A stretch of DNA of 64,000 bases. Source: Owenia fusiformis (lineage: Eukaryota > Annelida > Polychaeta > Sabellida > Oweniidae). This document shows, one piece after another, positions 1 to 11,069 of this stretch. Each line of letters starts with the position of its first letter. Position 1 is the first letter of the stretch. Below the pieces are notes generated by a model. The model was not told where the DNA came from, did not search any database, and saw only the letters and a list, made by a program, of their open reading frames with translations. The position numbers and the translations under genes are program-made. The DNA is taken from the NCBI GenBank assembly GCA_903813345.2, contig CAIIXF020000005.1:22511375-22575374 (forward strand), in the 5' to 3' direction.

Positions 1-586
1 TAAATAAGAAGTGAAAATCAAAAAGCCCATTATTTTTGGAAACAATAATACATCACATATACATACTGCATGAGCTCTGTTGAAAGCAAAGGTCGATGTT
101 TCTATTACAAATGTCTGGTGTAATATAAAATGACACTATGGCATACTATTTTAGGATATGCATACAATATACATGTGTGTATACCATCGATCATTATAAT
201 TTGTTAAATGCAATATTACAATATCATCTCATAGAAAAGTGCCTTTTTCATTCATCATTAATTATGCATTGTCATCTATTACAATATCAGGATATTATGG
301 GATGGAAGGAAGTGATTTAAGATGTACCCTGGAGTAAAAATTCATTAAAGTAACATTTTTAGATGAAAAATAAAGTGAAAAAGAGTGAAATTAGCAAGGA
401 ATAAAATGAACAAAAATCAAGTGAAAATTCTAAATTATATAAGAAATGTCAGAAAATATATAAATTTATTCAAATTTCTGAAAATTTGTCATTAAGTAAG
501 CTTGAGTACCCGGAATATTTCAAGTAAGTGTTATCAACATTGTTCTTCTACTAGATAATCAATTGATATTACACATTAACTAATTC
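1..586. other. AT-rich spacer, probably ARID5B intron
   Basis: I see no coding exon, RNA gene or recognisable repeat here. The stretch lies downstream of the ARID5B-like donor site (the gene runs leftwards), so it is probably intronic. The only open frame is short and has no recognisable content. Confidence 0.5.
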
Positions 587-862
587 CAGGCCTGTCAACT
601 GTCCCGCAATTTGCGTATTTGTCACGCATTTGCTGAAGAATTTGAAGTCACGCCAGTTTTTTTTGCGTGACAGAAAATGTCACGCAAAATACGCATTTTA
701 CCTGGTAATTGTCAAGCCAAAATATTTCTGTAGAAATTTTTTCGAAATATGTTTACGATACGGTAAAAATACGAACGCGGGAAAAAACCGAACGCAATTT
801 GTTCGGATTTGTCACGCGAATCCCGTATGTGTGACGCATGTTCATTGGAAATTTTTCGTACC

Positions 863-896
<34 letters not shown>

Positions 897-1093
897 TTGA
901 CGACATCGCGAGCGTAGCGAGCGCGAAAAATTTGAGGTGTTCAAAGTTTGGTAAAGGTGCTCAAACTTTGGCCAAAGGTGTTTAAAAGTTGGCCAAAGGT
1001 GTTCAAAATTTGGACAAAAGTGTTCAGATTTGGACTTAGGTGTCCAACATTTTGAAGTCACTCATATTAGGTGGTCCCAAGTTGACAGCCCTG
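587..1093 (+). mobile_element. Short TIR DNA transposon, copy A (6-bp TSD, poly-C core)
   Basis: The ends are inverted copies of CAGGSCTGTCAACT (left CAGGCCTGTCAACT; right end reads CAGGGCTGTCAACT in reverse). The element is flanked by TAATTC at 581-586 and 1094-1099, a 6-bp target-site duplication. The left half is dense in GTCACGC/GCGTGAC words. A run of about 30 C follows (862-895). The right half holds about five ~21-bp tandem units of the GGTGTTCAAAATTTGG type (about 936-1045). There is no transposase, so it is non-autonomous. A near-identical inverted copy lies at 1932-2454 and a diverged one at 19088-19673. Confidence 0.88.
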
Positions 1094-1925
1094 TAATTCA
1101 TACTAGTGTAATAAATCACTTTCCAACTTGTTTAGTTAATAAACGTATGTCATGGAAATTGGAAAAGAAATGTCATGTAAGAGAGGAATTGTGTGAATTA
1201 CACAATAATACACAAATAATTCTAATATGTTGCCATACTTCACCTTTTTCTCAAGTGTTTCAATTAGGTGACTCCTTTTAATATCAATGCAGATACACCT
1301 GTTATCATTATCATAACATCTTGATTTTTTATTCATTCTTTGCTTAACCATTCTAAAGAAAATCCTTATTTCATTTAATTTCTGGGAGGACACCAGTAAC
1401 TTCTGTATTACTGAGAACACTTAGAATAGATGCCCAAACCAATGTTTAAAATGTTGTCTGATTCAACTGTATTTCATGCCATTCTCTCTAAAACATGGAT
1501 GAAGTGCTTGATTTTCTGCTATTTCTGTATCATTTGAATCATGTACTACACAGCTGTATATGCTAGTCCTTGCCTTTTTCACTGTTTTCTTCCCTTTTTA
1601 CAATATAAAATATGACCTTGATTGTATTTAGTAATTTACCGGAGATGACTGGTTGCTCATAGCTGCATTCACTATTCCAGGGATTTATAATAGAAAGGAT
1701 CGTGTAAAGTGATTTCTGCTTTTCTCAATAACATATTTCATATGAATATCAGATTTTCTTTTTTGTCTCTAGCATCTTAAGATCCCTTTACAACTAAACA
1801 AATATCAGGAAGCTGTTTAAATAATAAAGCACCATTTAACCATAACAACTAAACATGCTATTCAGCAGGTCATAGTTTTTTAGTTGTCTTCACTGTGATT
1901 TCTAGATTTTCCAGTATTTCTTGCC
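1094..1925. other. Spacer between two inverted element copies
   Basis: AT-rich sequence with no gene or repeat that I can recognise. It forms the roughly 840-base loop between the two inverted transposon copies. Confidence 0.5.
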
Positions 1926-1931
1926 TGTTTG

Positions 1932-2128
1932 CAGGGCTGTCAACTTGGGACCACCTAATATGAGTGACTTCAAAATGTTGGACACCTAAGTCCAAATCTG
2001 AACACTTTTGTCCAAATTTTGAACACCTTTGGCCAACTTTTAAACACCTTTGGCCAAACTTTGAGCACCTTTGCCAAACTTTGAGCACCTCAAATTTTTC
2101 GCGCTCGCTACGCTCGCTATGTCGTCAA

Positions 2129-2179
<51 letters not shown>

Positions 2180-2454
2180 GGTACGAAAATTTCCAATGAA
2201 CATGCGTGACATATACGGGATTCGCGTGACAAATCCGAACAAATTGCGTTCGGTTTTTTTCCGACGCTCGTATTTTTACCGTATCATAAACATATTTCGA
2301 AAAAAATTCTACAGAAATATTTTTGCGTGACAATTACCAGGTAAAATGCGTATTTGCGTGACATTTTCTGTCACGCAAAAAAAACTGGCGTGACTTCAAA
2401 TTCTTCAGCAAATGCGTGACAAATACGCAAATTGCGGGACAGTTGACAGGCCTG
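1932..2454 (-). mobile_element. Short TIR DNA transposon, copy B (6-bp TSD, poly-G core)
   Basis: Reverse-complement copy of the element at 587-1093. It begins CAGGGCTGTCAACT and ends AGTTGACAGGCCTG. It is flanked by TGTTTG at 1926-1931 and 2455-2460, an independent 6-bp target-site duplication that confirms the boundaries. The homopolymer core is longer here (about 48 G, 2131-2178). The GTCACGC-rich half and the ~21-bp tandem half are kept in the same relative order. There is no coding capacity apart from spurious Gly/Pro runs. Confidence 0.88.
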
Positions 2455-2460
2455 TGTTTG

Positions 2461-5400
2461 GGAGTTTTTTGCTAATCTTCATCTTCAATCATTATAACTG
2501 GACATTATCATTAGGGAGAATGGTATCATGCGACTTAGACAGTGTTCAATATATTCAGAAATATAACATGTGTGTAAAACACCATATTTGGTCAAGCTTA
2601 TTTCCATATTTCAAGTTCTTTAAAACTATATAAATTAAATACCAGCTTTATGATTTACTACTATTGACATATTGTTTGTTTTTTGTTTGTTTCATACTCA
2701 ATGTATTTTATGAATAGTTGCATAATATTCCATATAAAGGAGTATGTTAATAATAAAAGCAAATCAGCTGGATATTTTCCAATATGTATATTAAATGGTG
2801 ACATTCTACTATAATCATGCTTAGATATGTGGATAAAAACAGATGGTAGCAAAGAGGTACTTGATTGGCTATATTTAATAAATATATAAATTTAGACAAT
2901 CATTCCTTATGACTCTTGTGTTTAGTTCCAACATAATGAGGAATATCCCTGTAATTGTTAGGGTGAAAATCATGTATATTTTAAACAGTGAGTTACATTA
3001 ATAATTTATCTTTAACTGTTAAGGTCTCTGTATATGCCAGTTTATATTATATTACAAATTACATTGACAATATATTACACTGTTTCTCTAGCCCAAATAT
3101 GGCTTCTTAAAGGCTAATGGTTAAACAGGGTTGCAGATATGAAAAACACACTTTAACTTTGAATATTTACTATAGCGCTTTCAAATTGAGAATATATGAA
3201 GGCTTGCTTTTGATTTGGGCATAAATACATTTTAATAAAATTGAACAAATAACCTATCTTGAATTTTTTCTATTAGATTATGTATGAAGTATTAAAATAT
3301 TGAGATAAATTTTTAATCATTTATTTAACTAAATATTTGAATGATGAAAAAACTTCATTTTATTACCTAATAATTTGTAGTTTTTGATAAAACTGTATTT
3401 TCTGATCTATTATAAATTATGTTGATGACCAAGTATTGACTTTCATGCATATGGAAGAAGGGTACATAACTTCCACTAACCCAATCTTAAATTTTATATT
3501 TTAACTTAAAATATATCAAAAAAATTCAATAATACTATCCTACATACATACATATTAAATAAAGTGAAATGGAGATAAATTCTAAATAAATAAATAAATT
3601 CAAATTGAATTAATAAAATAAATCACCAACATTTTTGAAAGGTACAAAGATGCTAATTACCCTACCAAAGAATTACACAGCCCTCACTATTCTTGGATCA
3701 ATCAGATTGACTTCATCATTTCATACTCTAATATTAAATTCCTCTATTTTTACTATAGTTAAAGCAAAATGAAATTAATTACAATGAAATTTGATAAAAG
3801 GGTAGTTACTTGCAGATGTAAGGCTGCCATTATGCATTGCAAACAGAACTAAGATTAATTAGTACAAAATAAAAATGGATAGCCTAATTGAATAACTTTA
3901 TCCTTTTTCTAAAACCAGGATGTTTTAATTTTTACATTAATTTGGTTCTAATAGCATCAATATTGACTTCAACGTTTTTAATTAACATCATAACAGAACT
4001 GTGACAGTTAAGCCATACATAACAAAAAAATTATATATTTCATAGTTAATTGAGTAACTCGACTTTTGGAGCCATATTGTAAAATTTACAATAATATAAG
4101 ATTAATTCTTCATCTGTGTGCATTCAGAAATTGTTTCTCAATCTTATATATCAAGTGGTTTTATACCATACTGTGACCTTATAACGATGCTTTACTTTAA
4201 CCAACAGAATGTATTACACATATTCAGTATGTATACACAAAAGTAGTATGTACAAAGTGCAGGCCTGGTACTATGGCTCTTTAAACATTAACATTCTTGT
4301 TAAAAAGAGATTCACGCCAATTTCAGCTTCCCTTCCCAGAACAAAATCAAAAGTTATATTTATTAAACCCAATATCTATCTATTGTTTATGACACCGTTT
4401 AGAATTAATATTATCAGATACTATGATTTGCGTATGCCTGTAACATGTGTTTCAATAGAAAGGTAAAATCAATTTTCCCAATGCATTCAGTAATTTCTAT
4501 AATATCTTCAGGCATACAGATGATTTGATCTAAAATTAGATTCCTGATTTGATATTCAGTCAAATATAGATTAAACAAGATCAGGTTTTGATTATTGTAA
4601 AGTAACGGAAGTACATAAAAATGTGTTTATTTTAAAATCTAACGATTGTTATTGATAAAATATGTATTGTGCAGTTAATATTTTGATGCAGTGTATTATG
4701 ACTATTTTCTAGTAAATGTCTATGTGCTTCAAACCATTAAACCTTCATAAGAGGCATCCCATATCATTTATGTACTGATATTGAACAGTGAGTCTCTTAC
4801 TGTTAGTAAACAGTCATATGATGTTAATGATAAAATATGGTTAACATGTTTGAAAAATTGTACAAAGTAGATAAAAGAACCCTGATAATTTACTTTTGGA
4901 TATATATAAATTACTTGTGTTTAGATAAATTTAATTACTATGAACATTTGGTTCATCATATAAAGTCTTTATTTAGGCATAAAATGTGATCGCAACACTA
5001 AGATGAAATCCAATAATCAATGCTTATGTAACAAGCCTAATTATTTCTGATAATTGATTGTCTACATTTCTATATTTATGTAATGATTGCAATATGTATA
5101 ACAAAGAATCAAATCCATATTAAATATGTTGGTTATTCTAAAGGGATTTGTGTACTTCGAAAGTAAAAATAAATCATTTATGACGTTTTAATATCCCATG
5201 ATATACCATATATGTTTCTTTGTGCAGTCCAATTTTATGTATAATTTTACTTTTGGGTTGTAATATAAAATCGGCCAACTTTTGAGGTCGTGTTTAAATA
5301 GGATTTATGAAGTGTATAGATTGGCTTACAATAGAAGCATTTGCATAAATAACCCTATGTATTGTGTTATTCACTCCAATATTTTATATAAAAAGATTAA

Positions 5401-5788
5401 CTTATTTACTTTCTGAATGTGTATCTGGGAATTGTAATACACTCATGCTGTTATCATTAAAATGTGGCCTGAGTTAGGGGAAAGATGATATCCTGTGTTA
5501 AACTCTGCATTGATTAATTGATAACACAGCTCAAACCGTGCAGAGCCTTGAGTTATCTGTCTTTCAAGAACAGCATGTTAAATATACATTTTGAAATCCA
5601 AATAAAATAATCAAAGTGATGTATTTGTAAATATCATAAAGCCCTAAAAATAATACAAAATTAAAAGATATAAGCGGAAGAGAAGGTGTTAGTACATATG
5701 ACCTGAAAATAGGCCACTTAGTGTAAATAACTGAAGAATTTAATCAACAAGTTAAATTTGAAGTAATTAAAGATTAATTAATTGTTAC
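2461..5788. other. AT-rich intron sequence of the ARID5B-like gene
   Basis: No exon with a plausible splice frame was found on either strand; the next part of the ARID5B family (the ARID) is not recognisable here. The sequence is very AT-rich with short TAAATAAA-type runs near 3540-3620. It is best read as the second intron of the minus-strand gene at 5789-6274. Confidence 0.5.
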
Positions 5789-6274
5789 CTTTCCATGATC
5801 TTTGTGACGACCATCAGGTGTATTCTCGGGAAGGAAGTACAAGCGTACACTCACTAGGGGTATTGGTTGACCTTTCTCCTCCCACAAAAGTTGTAACTCA
5901 CCAATGCCGACTCCAGAATTGTCAGACACTTTTAGGAAGAAAAATTCCCCCAAAGACACAATTCTATATTTTTCTCCTCTGGAGTATTTCAAGGCTTTGA
6001 AAAATGTATATTGACCATGTTTACCACAGGATTTACCAACAAACTGAAAAAGAAAGAAATTTAAATGCCAAAGTTGTAATTTAATACAGCCATGATGGGG
6101 TGTGTGAAGAGAGGTCAGGTTATGTGCTACAAATCTCAGCCAAAATATTTGCCAATAAAAACACGCTATAAAATCATCATTTCAAACTTTTATGTTGCAA
6201 TCAATATATCAAAATGTGGCTAAAAGTTTACTCTAAATTATGATAATATTTACCTGTATTTTGGAGGTCTCCAT
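5789..6274 (-). CDS. ARID5B: ARID5B-like chromatin factor, first two coding exons (partial)
   Basis: Exon 1 (6274-6254) encodes METSKIQ and ends at a GTAAAT donor. Exon 2 (6043-5789) follows a TTTTTCAG acceptor and ends at GTAACA. Both junctions are phase 0. Exon 2 gives 85 residues that start FVGKSCGKHGQY and contain RIVSLGEFFFLKV, IGELQLLWEE and LYFLPENTPDGRHKDHG. These match the N-terminal BAH-like region of vertebrate ARID5B (long isoform), including the intron position just before the FVG/WVG motif. The family are nuclear DNA-binding cofactors; ARID5B acts with the PHF2 demethylase. The ARID itself lies outside the window to the left. The start is the first ATG in the exon-1 frame. ARID5A/B orthology cannot be separated from this part alone. 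Confidence 0.85.
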
Positions 6275-6400
6275 TGTGGCAAAATCGGGATATTTATTGA
6301 TCGATTTCAATAATCTTCTTCACAATAACTTTGTATTGGGTCCCTAATTAATGACGTCACGACTCCAAGACCCTTCTGAGAAATACATTATTCCATCCTT
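6275..6400 (-). promoter_or_regulatory. Probable ARID5B-like promoter with CRE and CCAAT box
   Basis: Reading upstream from the ATG on the minus strand, a CCAAT box (ATTGG on plus, 6335-6339) lies about 60 bases away. A perfect palindromic cAMP-response element TGACGTCA (6352-6359) lies about 80 bases away. The spacing suits a proximal promoter or 5' UTR. No TATA box is obvious. Use by CREB/ATF is inferred from the motif only. Confidence 0.5.
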
Positions 6401-6899
6401 TCTACTAATATAATTTGTCGAAATTTGCTTTCAAATGTTAGATTAGATGGCTGGGAATATTTAGAGATCAATTATATGTCTGAAAAGAGGGAATTCGTTG
6501 AATGATTTGATTTATTTATTTTTGAGAACACTTGCGATCCCACAATTCATAGCGAAAACAAATATGGACCAGGAAAAAGTTACGGGAGAATTTGCAGAAT
6601 AAATTTGAAGAATTCGGGTCATTTGGGCAGTTGTATCGATTCGAAATTTTGGTAAGTAACCCATAATATATTATGTAATAGTTTAAATTACTAATATACA
6701 ATTGTTTTACATGTCTTTATTGGGAATTCCTTGGGGAATCCCCTCAGAAATTTGGAATCCAGATTCGAATTTATGAACTTATCATGAGATCATTTTCATT
6801 TTCAATTTGAACAGGATATTTAAATTGTATTTATTGCATGGATTGTCATTGCAGTACATTGTTGTACTTTAGAATCTTGCATACACTCACAATATCACA

Positions 6900-8060
6900 T
6901 GCTATCTATCGTAAGACTTATGCCTGACCCTGGGGTTCACTATGTACAAAATTCGGCGGGGTCCTAGGCTGAACCCTCAGATATCGATATATTCCCATTC
7001 CAAAATGTCAAATTTGGATTGGTTCCTATACCAACCGATATATTGCCCAAAAGCCATACCAAATATGAGACCAATGCAATACCAAATGTATATTGTCCTC
7101 TAGTCTTACTGAAGATATTCATAAAATATACAGACGCTTCTTGTAGCGAAGGCATTGATTAGGTCAAGCCATTTTGGCAATTCCAATTCTCACGATAAAC
7201 AAGATTTAACCAGTGATGTCAGTCTATTTGTAAACAAATAACACATGGAGCGGACAGAGAATTTATTAGTCAATCATTATCATTATCCCGATTGATTTTC
7301 GTCATTTATAGTAAATAGAGCGGGAATATTCATGAAGAAGGCTGAGGTAATCAAGTGGTCCTGTGTTTGAAGTTAAAAGTCAAAGTTCAAAAATTTGCAT
7401 ATCTCGTTTTGATCTCGTGAACTCAAACGTCATTGACATTGATTTCGTGACCTACTTATGAACACATCCTGAAGTTTTGACGAGTCTGAACATTTCATTA
7501 TTTTATATCAACTTGTACCCGCCTCATACAAATATTTTTGCTTCTAGTTTAAGATGAACATCTCTTCAACATATTCACCAATTTTCAAGGTGAACATTCT
7601 TGTAATAAACAAGAAATTTATGTGCATAACATATCGCCAAGATTTCCTTACGAAGGGTATCAATCATAATAGACCGAATATTATATTCAGTCTGTCGGAT
7701 ACATACTAGGACCAATGCCATACCAATACTATGACTGGGCAAAAGTAGAATATTTCCCATGAAAAATTTATTTAAACTGAAGAAGGTACTTCCCAAGAAG
7801 AAGGCGATCTTTGAAGAAAACATACCAAAACAACCTCAAATATATGTGTAACTACTAGACCAATGCCATACCATAAATGTGAGATAACATGACCATTCGC
7901 ATACCAGAAAGTGGAAAAATCTGACCATGCCATACCTCAAAAGTCATAATGAGGGGGCATTCTCATACCAGATCCTAAAATTTAGGTCCATTACCATATA
8001 CCAAATGTCAAAAAAGGTACCCCATGTGTGCCGAGGATCTCCATCAAGTTTTATATACAG
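6900..8060. repeat. Degenerate repeats with recurring ACCAATGCCATACC
   Basis: Variants of ACCAATGC(C/A)ATACCA recur near 7071, 7710 and 7858, with looser forms near 7036 and 7900-7990. I cannot see a clean unit length or element ends. No gene is visible. The stretch ends in a C run (8064-8075) next to CAGGCCTCGAAATTAGC, which may be the edge of another element. Confidence 0.4.
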
Positions 8061-8487
8061 TGACCCCCCCCCCCCAGGCCTCGAAATTAGCATTGCTAAG
8101 GTAGCAATTTGCTACCTGTTTTACTCAAAACACTACTTGTTATTTCCTCCAGTTAGCTAACTTCACTAGCCCCTCAGCTAATTACTCTCCATGCGAAAAT
8201 GCATGGATTCGATTGACTTGTCGATCAGCTGATCTTTGTTGTTTCTTGTTTGAACTGACTCACAACTTTTACAATTGAACGAAAGCAGAGCAATCATAAT
8301 CGACTTCAGTTTTACTATCAATGAAATGGATATGCAAATCATCACAGTGAATCATAGTAATATCCGGGTAAGTATGTTATACAGTGTAATATCTAATTAT
8401 TGCACTGGTAAGTCATAAGAATAAGGATCACTCTCATCAAAATCATCACTACTTGCTTCTCTCAAATAGCTACCTGGAAAATTCACT

Positions 8488-8903
8488 AAGGGGAGGCATC
8501 AAAAGTTCGATGTCGGATAGAAAACTAAATAAATCTAGTTAGCGGGGAGGGGGTTCAAACCCATTTTAGTTTGCTATCCGATAAATTTCAACATTTCAAA
8601 TTTTTGGCAATTTTGACTCAGAATGCCTTGGAATGGTTTAAAAATAAAGATTTTACCTGATACTTTCTTTGTCAAGATCATTCCAAAGGATGCTATTCTA
8701 TCAATAGTTGTTAAAAGCCGCAAATTATGATAGGAATGAACGAAAATTAGACTGGTTTAGCAATAATTTTTCAAATTCTCAAACCGGAAGTCAGCGATCA
8801 ACTTTCATGGTATTTAGTTTTGGGGGGGAGGGGAGGGGGGTCAGAGTCAAAACTAGATTTATTTAGTTTCCAATCCAACATCAAACTTTTGATGCCTCCC
8901 CTA
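8488..8903. mobile_element. Small inverted-repeat (MITE-like) element
   Basis: About 50 bases at the left (AGGGGAGGCATCAAAAGTT, then AAACTAAATAAATCTAGTT) recur in reverse complement at the right end (about 8853-8903). Internal G-rich runs (8546-8552 and 8822-8840) flank the arms. There is no coding capacity. The exact boundary is uncertain because the flanking CTAAG/CTTAG bases are themselves palindromic. Confidence 0.65.
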
Positions 8904-8944
8904 AGTAGTGAAACAACTACCTGATAAAAAAGTTAAGCGCCCCC

Positions 8945-9480
8945 CTACCTATGAAAGTTTAGAACTGATTAGTTTTTCGGCATTCTGGGTAAATGTTAAG
9001 GCGGCCATTTTGGATTTTCCATCTTAAAATCTTGTCTGTCAAGGCTTGTCTACAGGTTTCCAGCCAAACCGTTTGAGGGATTCATTTGAAATTCTCAGGG
9101 ATGTTTCTACCTATAAAAGTTTAGAACTGATTAGTTTTTCAGCATTCTGGGTAAATGTTAAGACGGCCATTTTGGATTTTCCGTCTTGAAATCTTGTCTG
9201 TCAAGGCTTGTCTACAGGTTTCCAGCCAAACGGTTTGAGGGATTCATTTGAAATTCTCAGGGATGTTTCTAACTGGCCATTTTGGATTTTCCGTCCTAAA
9301 ATCTTGTCTGTCAAGGCTTGTCTACAGGTTTCCAGCCAAACCGTTTGAGGGATTCATTTGAAATTCTCAAGGATATTTCTACCTATAAAAGTTTAGAACT
9401 GATTAGTTTTTCGGCATTCTTGGTAAATGTTAAGGTGCCATTTTGGAGTTTTCATCCTAAAATCGTGTCTGTGAGGCTTG
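8945..9480 (+). repeat. Tandem repeat, ~162-bp unit, three full units and one partial
   Basis: The unit begins CTACCTATRAAAGTTTAGAA and ends CTCAGGGATGTTT. Starts are at about 8945, 9107 and 9379. A shortened unit near 9270 lacks about 60 bases after the start. The copies differ by a few percent, so the array is recent. Each unit carries the GGCCATTTTGGATTTTCC motif that also occurs in other repeats of this window. Confidence 0.85.
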
Positions 9481-10813
9481 TTTTGAAAAATAAAAATAAT
9501 TTCCCATTGAGAGCAATGTTAAATTGAAACATTTTTTTAGATATTAAACAGATTTTAAATATTCATCTAAGTAAGCTAGTCATCTGAAACTCCTTGCAAA
9601 ATGGGCTGTATATAGTTTTAATGTGGGAAAAAACAAATCAGAATTTCTTTAGACAAAAAAGTTATGAAACATTATTATTTTATTTTAAAAATACATTTCA
9701 AAAATTTCTTGACACCCAGTAAGTCGTAAGTCTAAGAGTTTGTAGTAAATATAAATAATAAATATGTTTTACAATCCCTATAAAACTACAAAGTGATTTG
9801 TGATATCTGGGAGGAATTTTAATACAGGCAATGCGCTTATTTTTGAAGGAAAAAGGACAAAATAATATTTGAGACATGTCACTCACACAGTAAATCAAAT
9901 ATGATAAAAACTTTAATTTGGGTCAATACTGAAGTGAAAAAGAATTACTCACATAGAAGAAAACAGCATTTGAATTTCAGAGATCAAAATAAGTGAATTA
10001 CCACTTTTCACAAAGTGTATGTTTTTAAATAACTCTTGGACTAAAAGATGGCGTATGGTTGAAAATCCTATCAAAAATGATCTAGTGTTAACTCTGATGT
10101 GGTCTGTTTGAGCTGTTTTTGGTGTCAAATGAAAGATCAGGTACTTATTAATCCATTGAAAATACTATGAAGATCAAAAGTGAGACTTAATTTCCGCTCT
10201 TTGTCCCTTTAAGATGATATAGAAATTGATAAATTCTCAAAAATGTATGCCCCTTTGTCAGAATTTTTGCAAATAATTTGAAATATTCGGTGTGAAAATA
10301 TGGATATCGCAAGCAATATAATTGTGAGCAAAATATGAAAGCATAATCGTCAAAGGGTGATAAAAAGTATTTAAGAAGTACATGTAAATTAAGTATAGCA
10401 ACATTTTCTGAAGATGGTGTCCATAGAGGCCACTGAAAAGTCAAAAATGATGAAAGAGATAACTTGTAGTCTATTGTTTTTCATTTTAAATTAAATAGCC
10501 TACGCAATGAATATCTTTAGTGAGGCATTACAAATAGTGTAATATTAGTTTCATTTTTGTTGATTTTCCTTTTGATTGATTTTGTTTGTTGGTTGTTATT
10601 TTTATTTCTTTGGTTTAAGTATTGAGCCTTATGTTTGCTGATCATATTTTATGATAGTTACACAAAGTAAACAACAACACCAATATACATGCAGAGAAAC
10701 ATTTCAAATTATATCTAATGAGACATACGTGTGAGGCAGCAAGTGTACACAGCTATAGTGGTTAATATTCAAGACATTACAGCTCAAACACTTTCTTTAG
10801 GATCTACTTCATC
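9481..10813. other. Non-coding spacer upstream of the Link-domain gene
   Basis: No exon or mobile element is recognisable. The last 100 bases are the likely 5' UTR or promoter of the gene starting at 10814, but I see no clear TATA box or initiator. Confidence 0.45.
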
Positions 10814-11069
10814 ATGAGACAGCTTACTCAAATCACTGTCATCAGTATCATAGCAAGTCTAGATTATGTATATGGAGGAAGAAAGTGTGAAGTGTCTGAT
10901 ATAAAAAAACATGAGGAAACAATTTTACTATGGCTGGAGGAGGAATTTGGAAAAATGGCAAAAAAGATGGATCAGCTTGAACAAAAGATTGGCCAAAATA
11001 GCAAGAAGATGGATGCCCTGAAGATCCAATTAACTGGAACAAAAGACTGTGCTTGTGAGAGAAAACAGC
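10814..11069 (+). CDS. Link-domain gene exon 1: signal peptide and coiled coil
   Basis: 85 codons plus one base, phase 1 at the donor (CAGC then GTAAGC). The signal-peptide core is hydrophobic (ITVISIIASL). The coiled-coil part is rich in E, K, Q and M with leucines at heptad spacing. Two cysteines near the end (DCACERK) could form interchain bonds. Confidence 0.7.

Noticed and set aside
630-917. Open frames with poly-Pro or poly-Gly runs on both strands
   Set aside because: They arise only from the C/G homopolymer of the small transposon; the same occurs at 1964-2333.
1-5788. The ARID exon of the ARID5B-like gene
   Set aside because: No minus-strand frame with an ARID-like helix set and splice sites was found, so the exon is presumed to lie left of the window.
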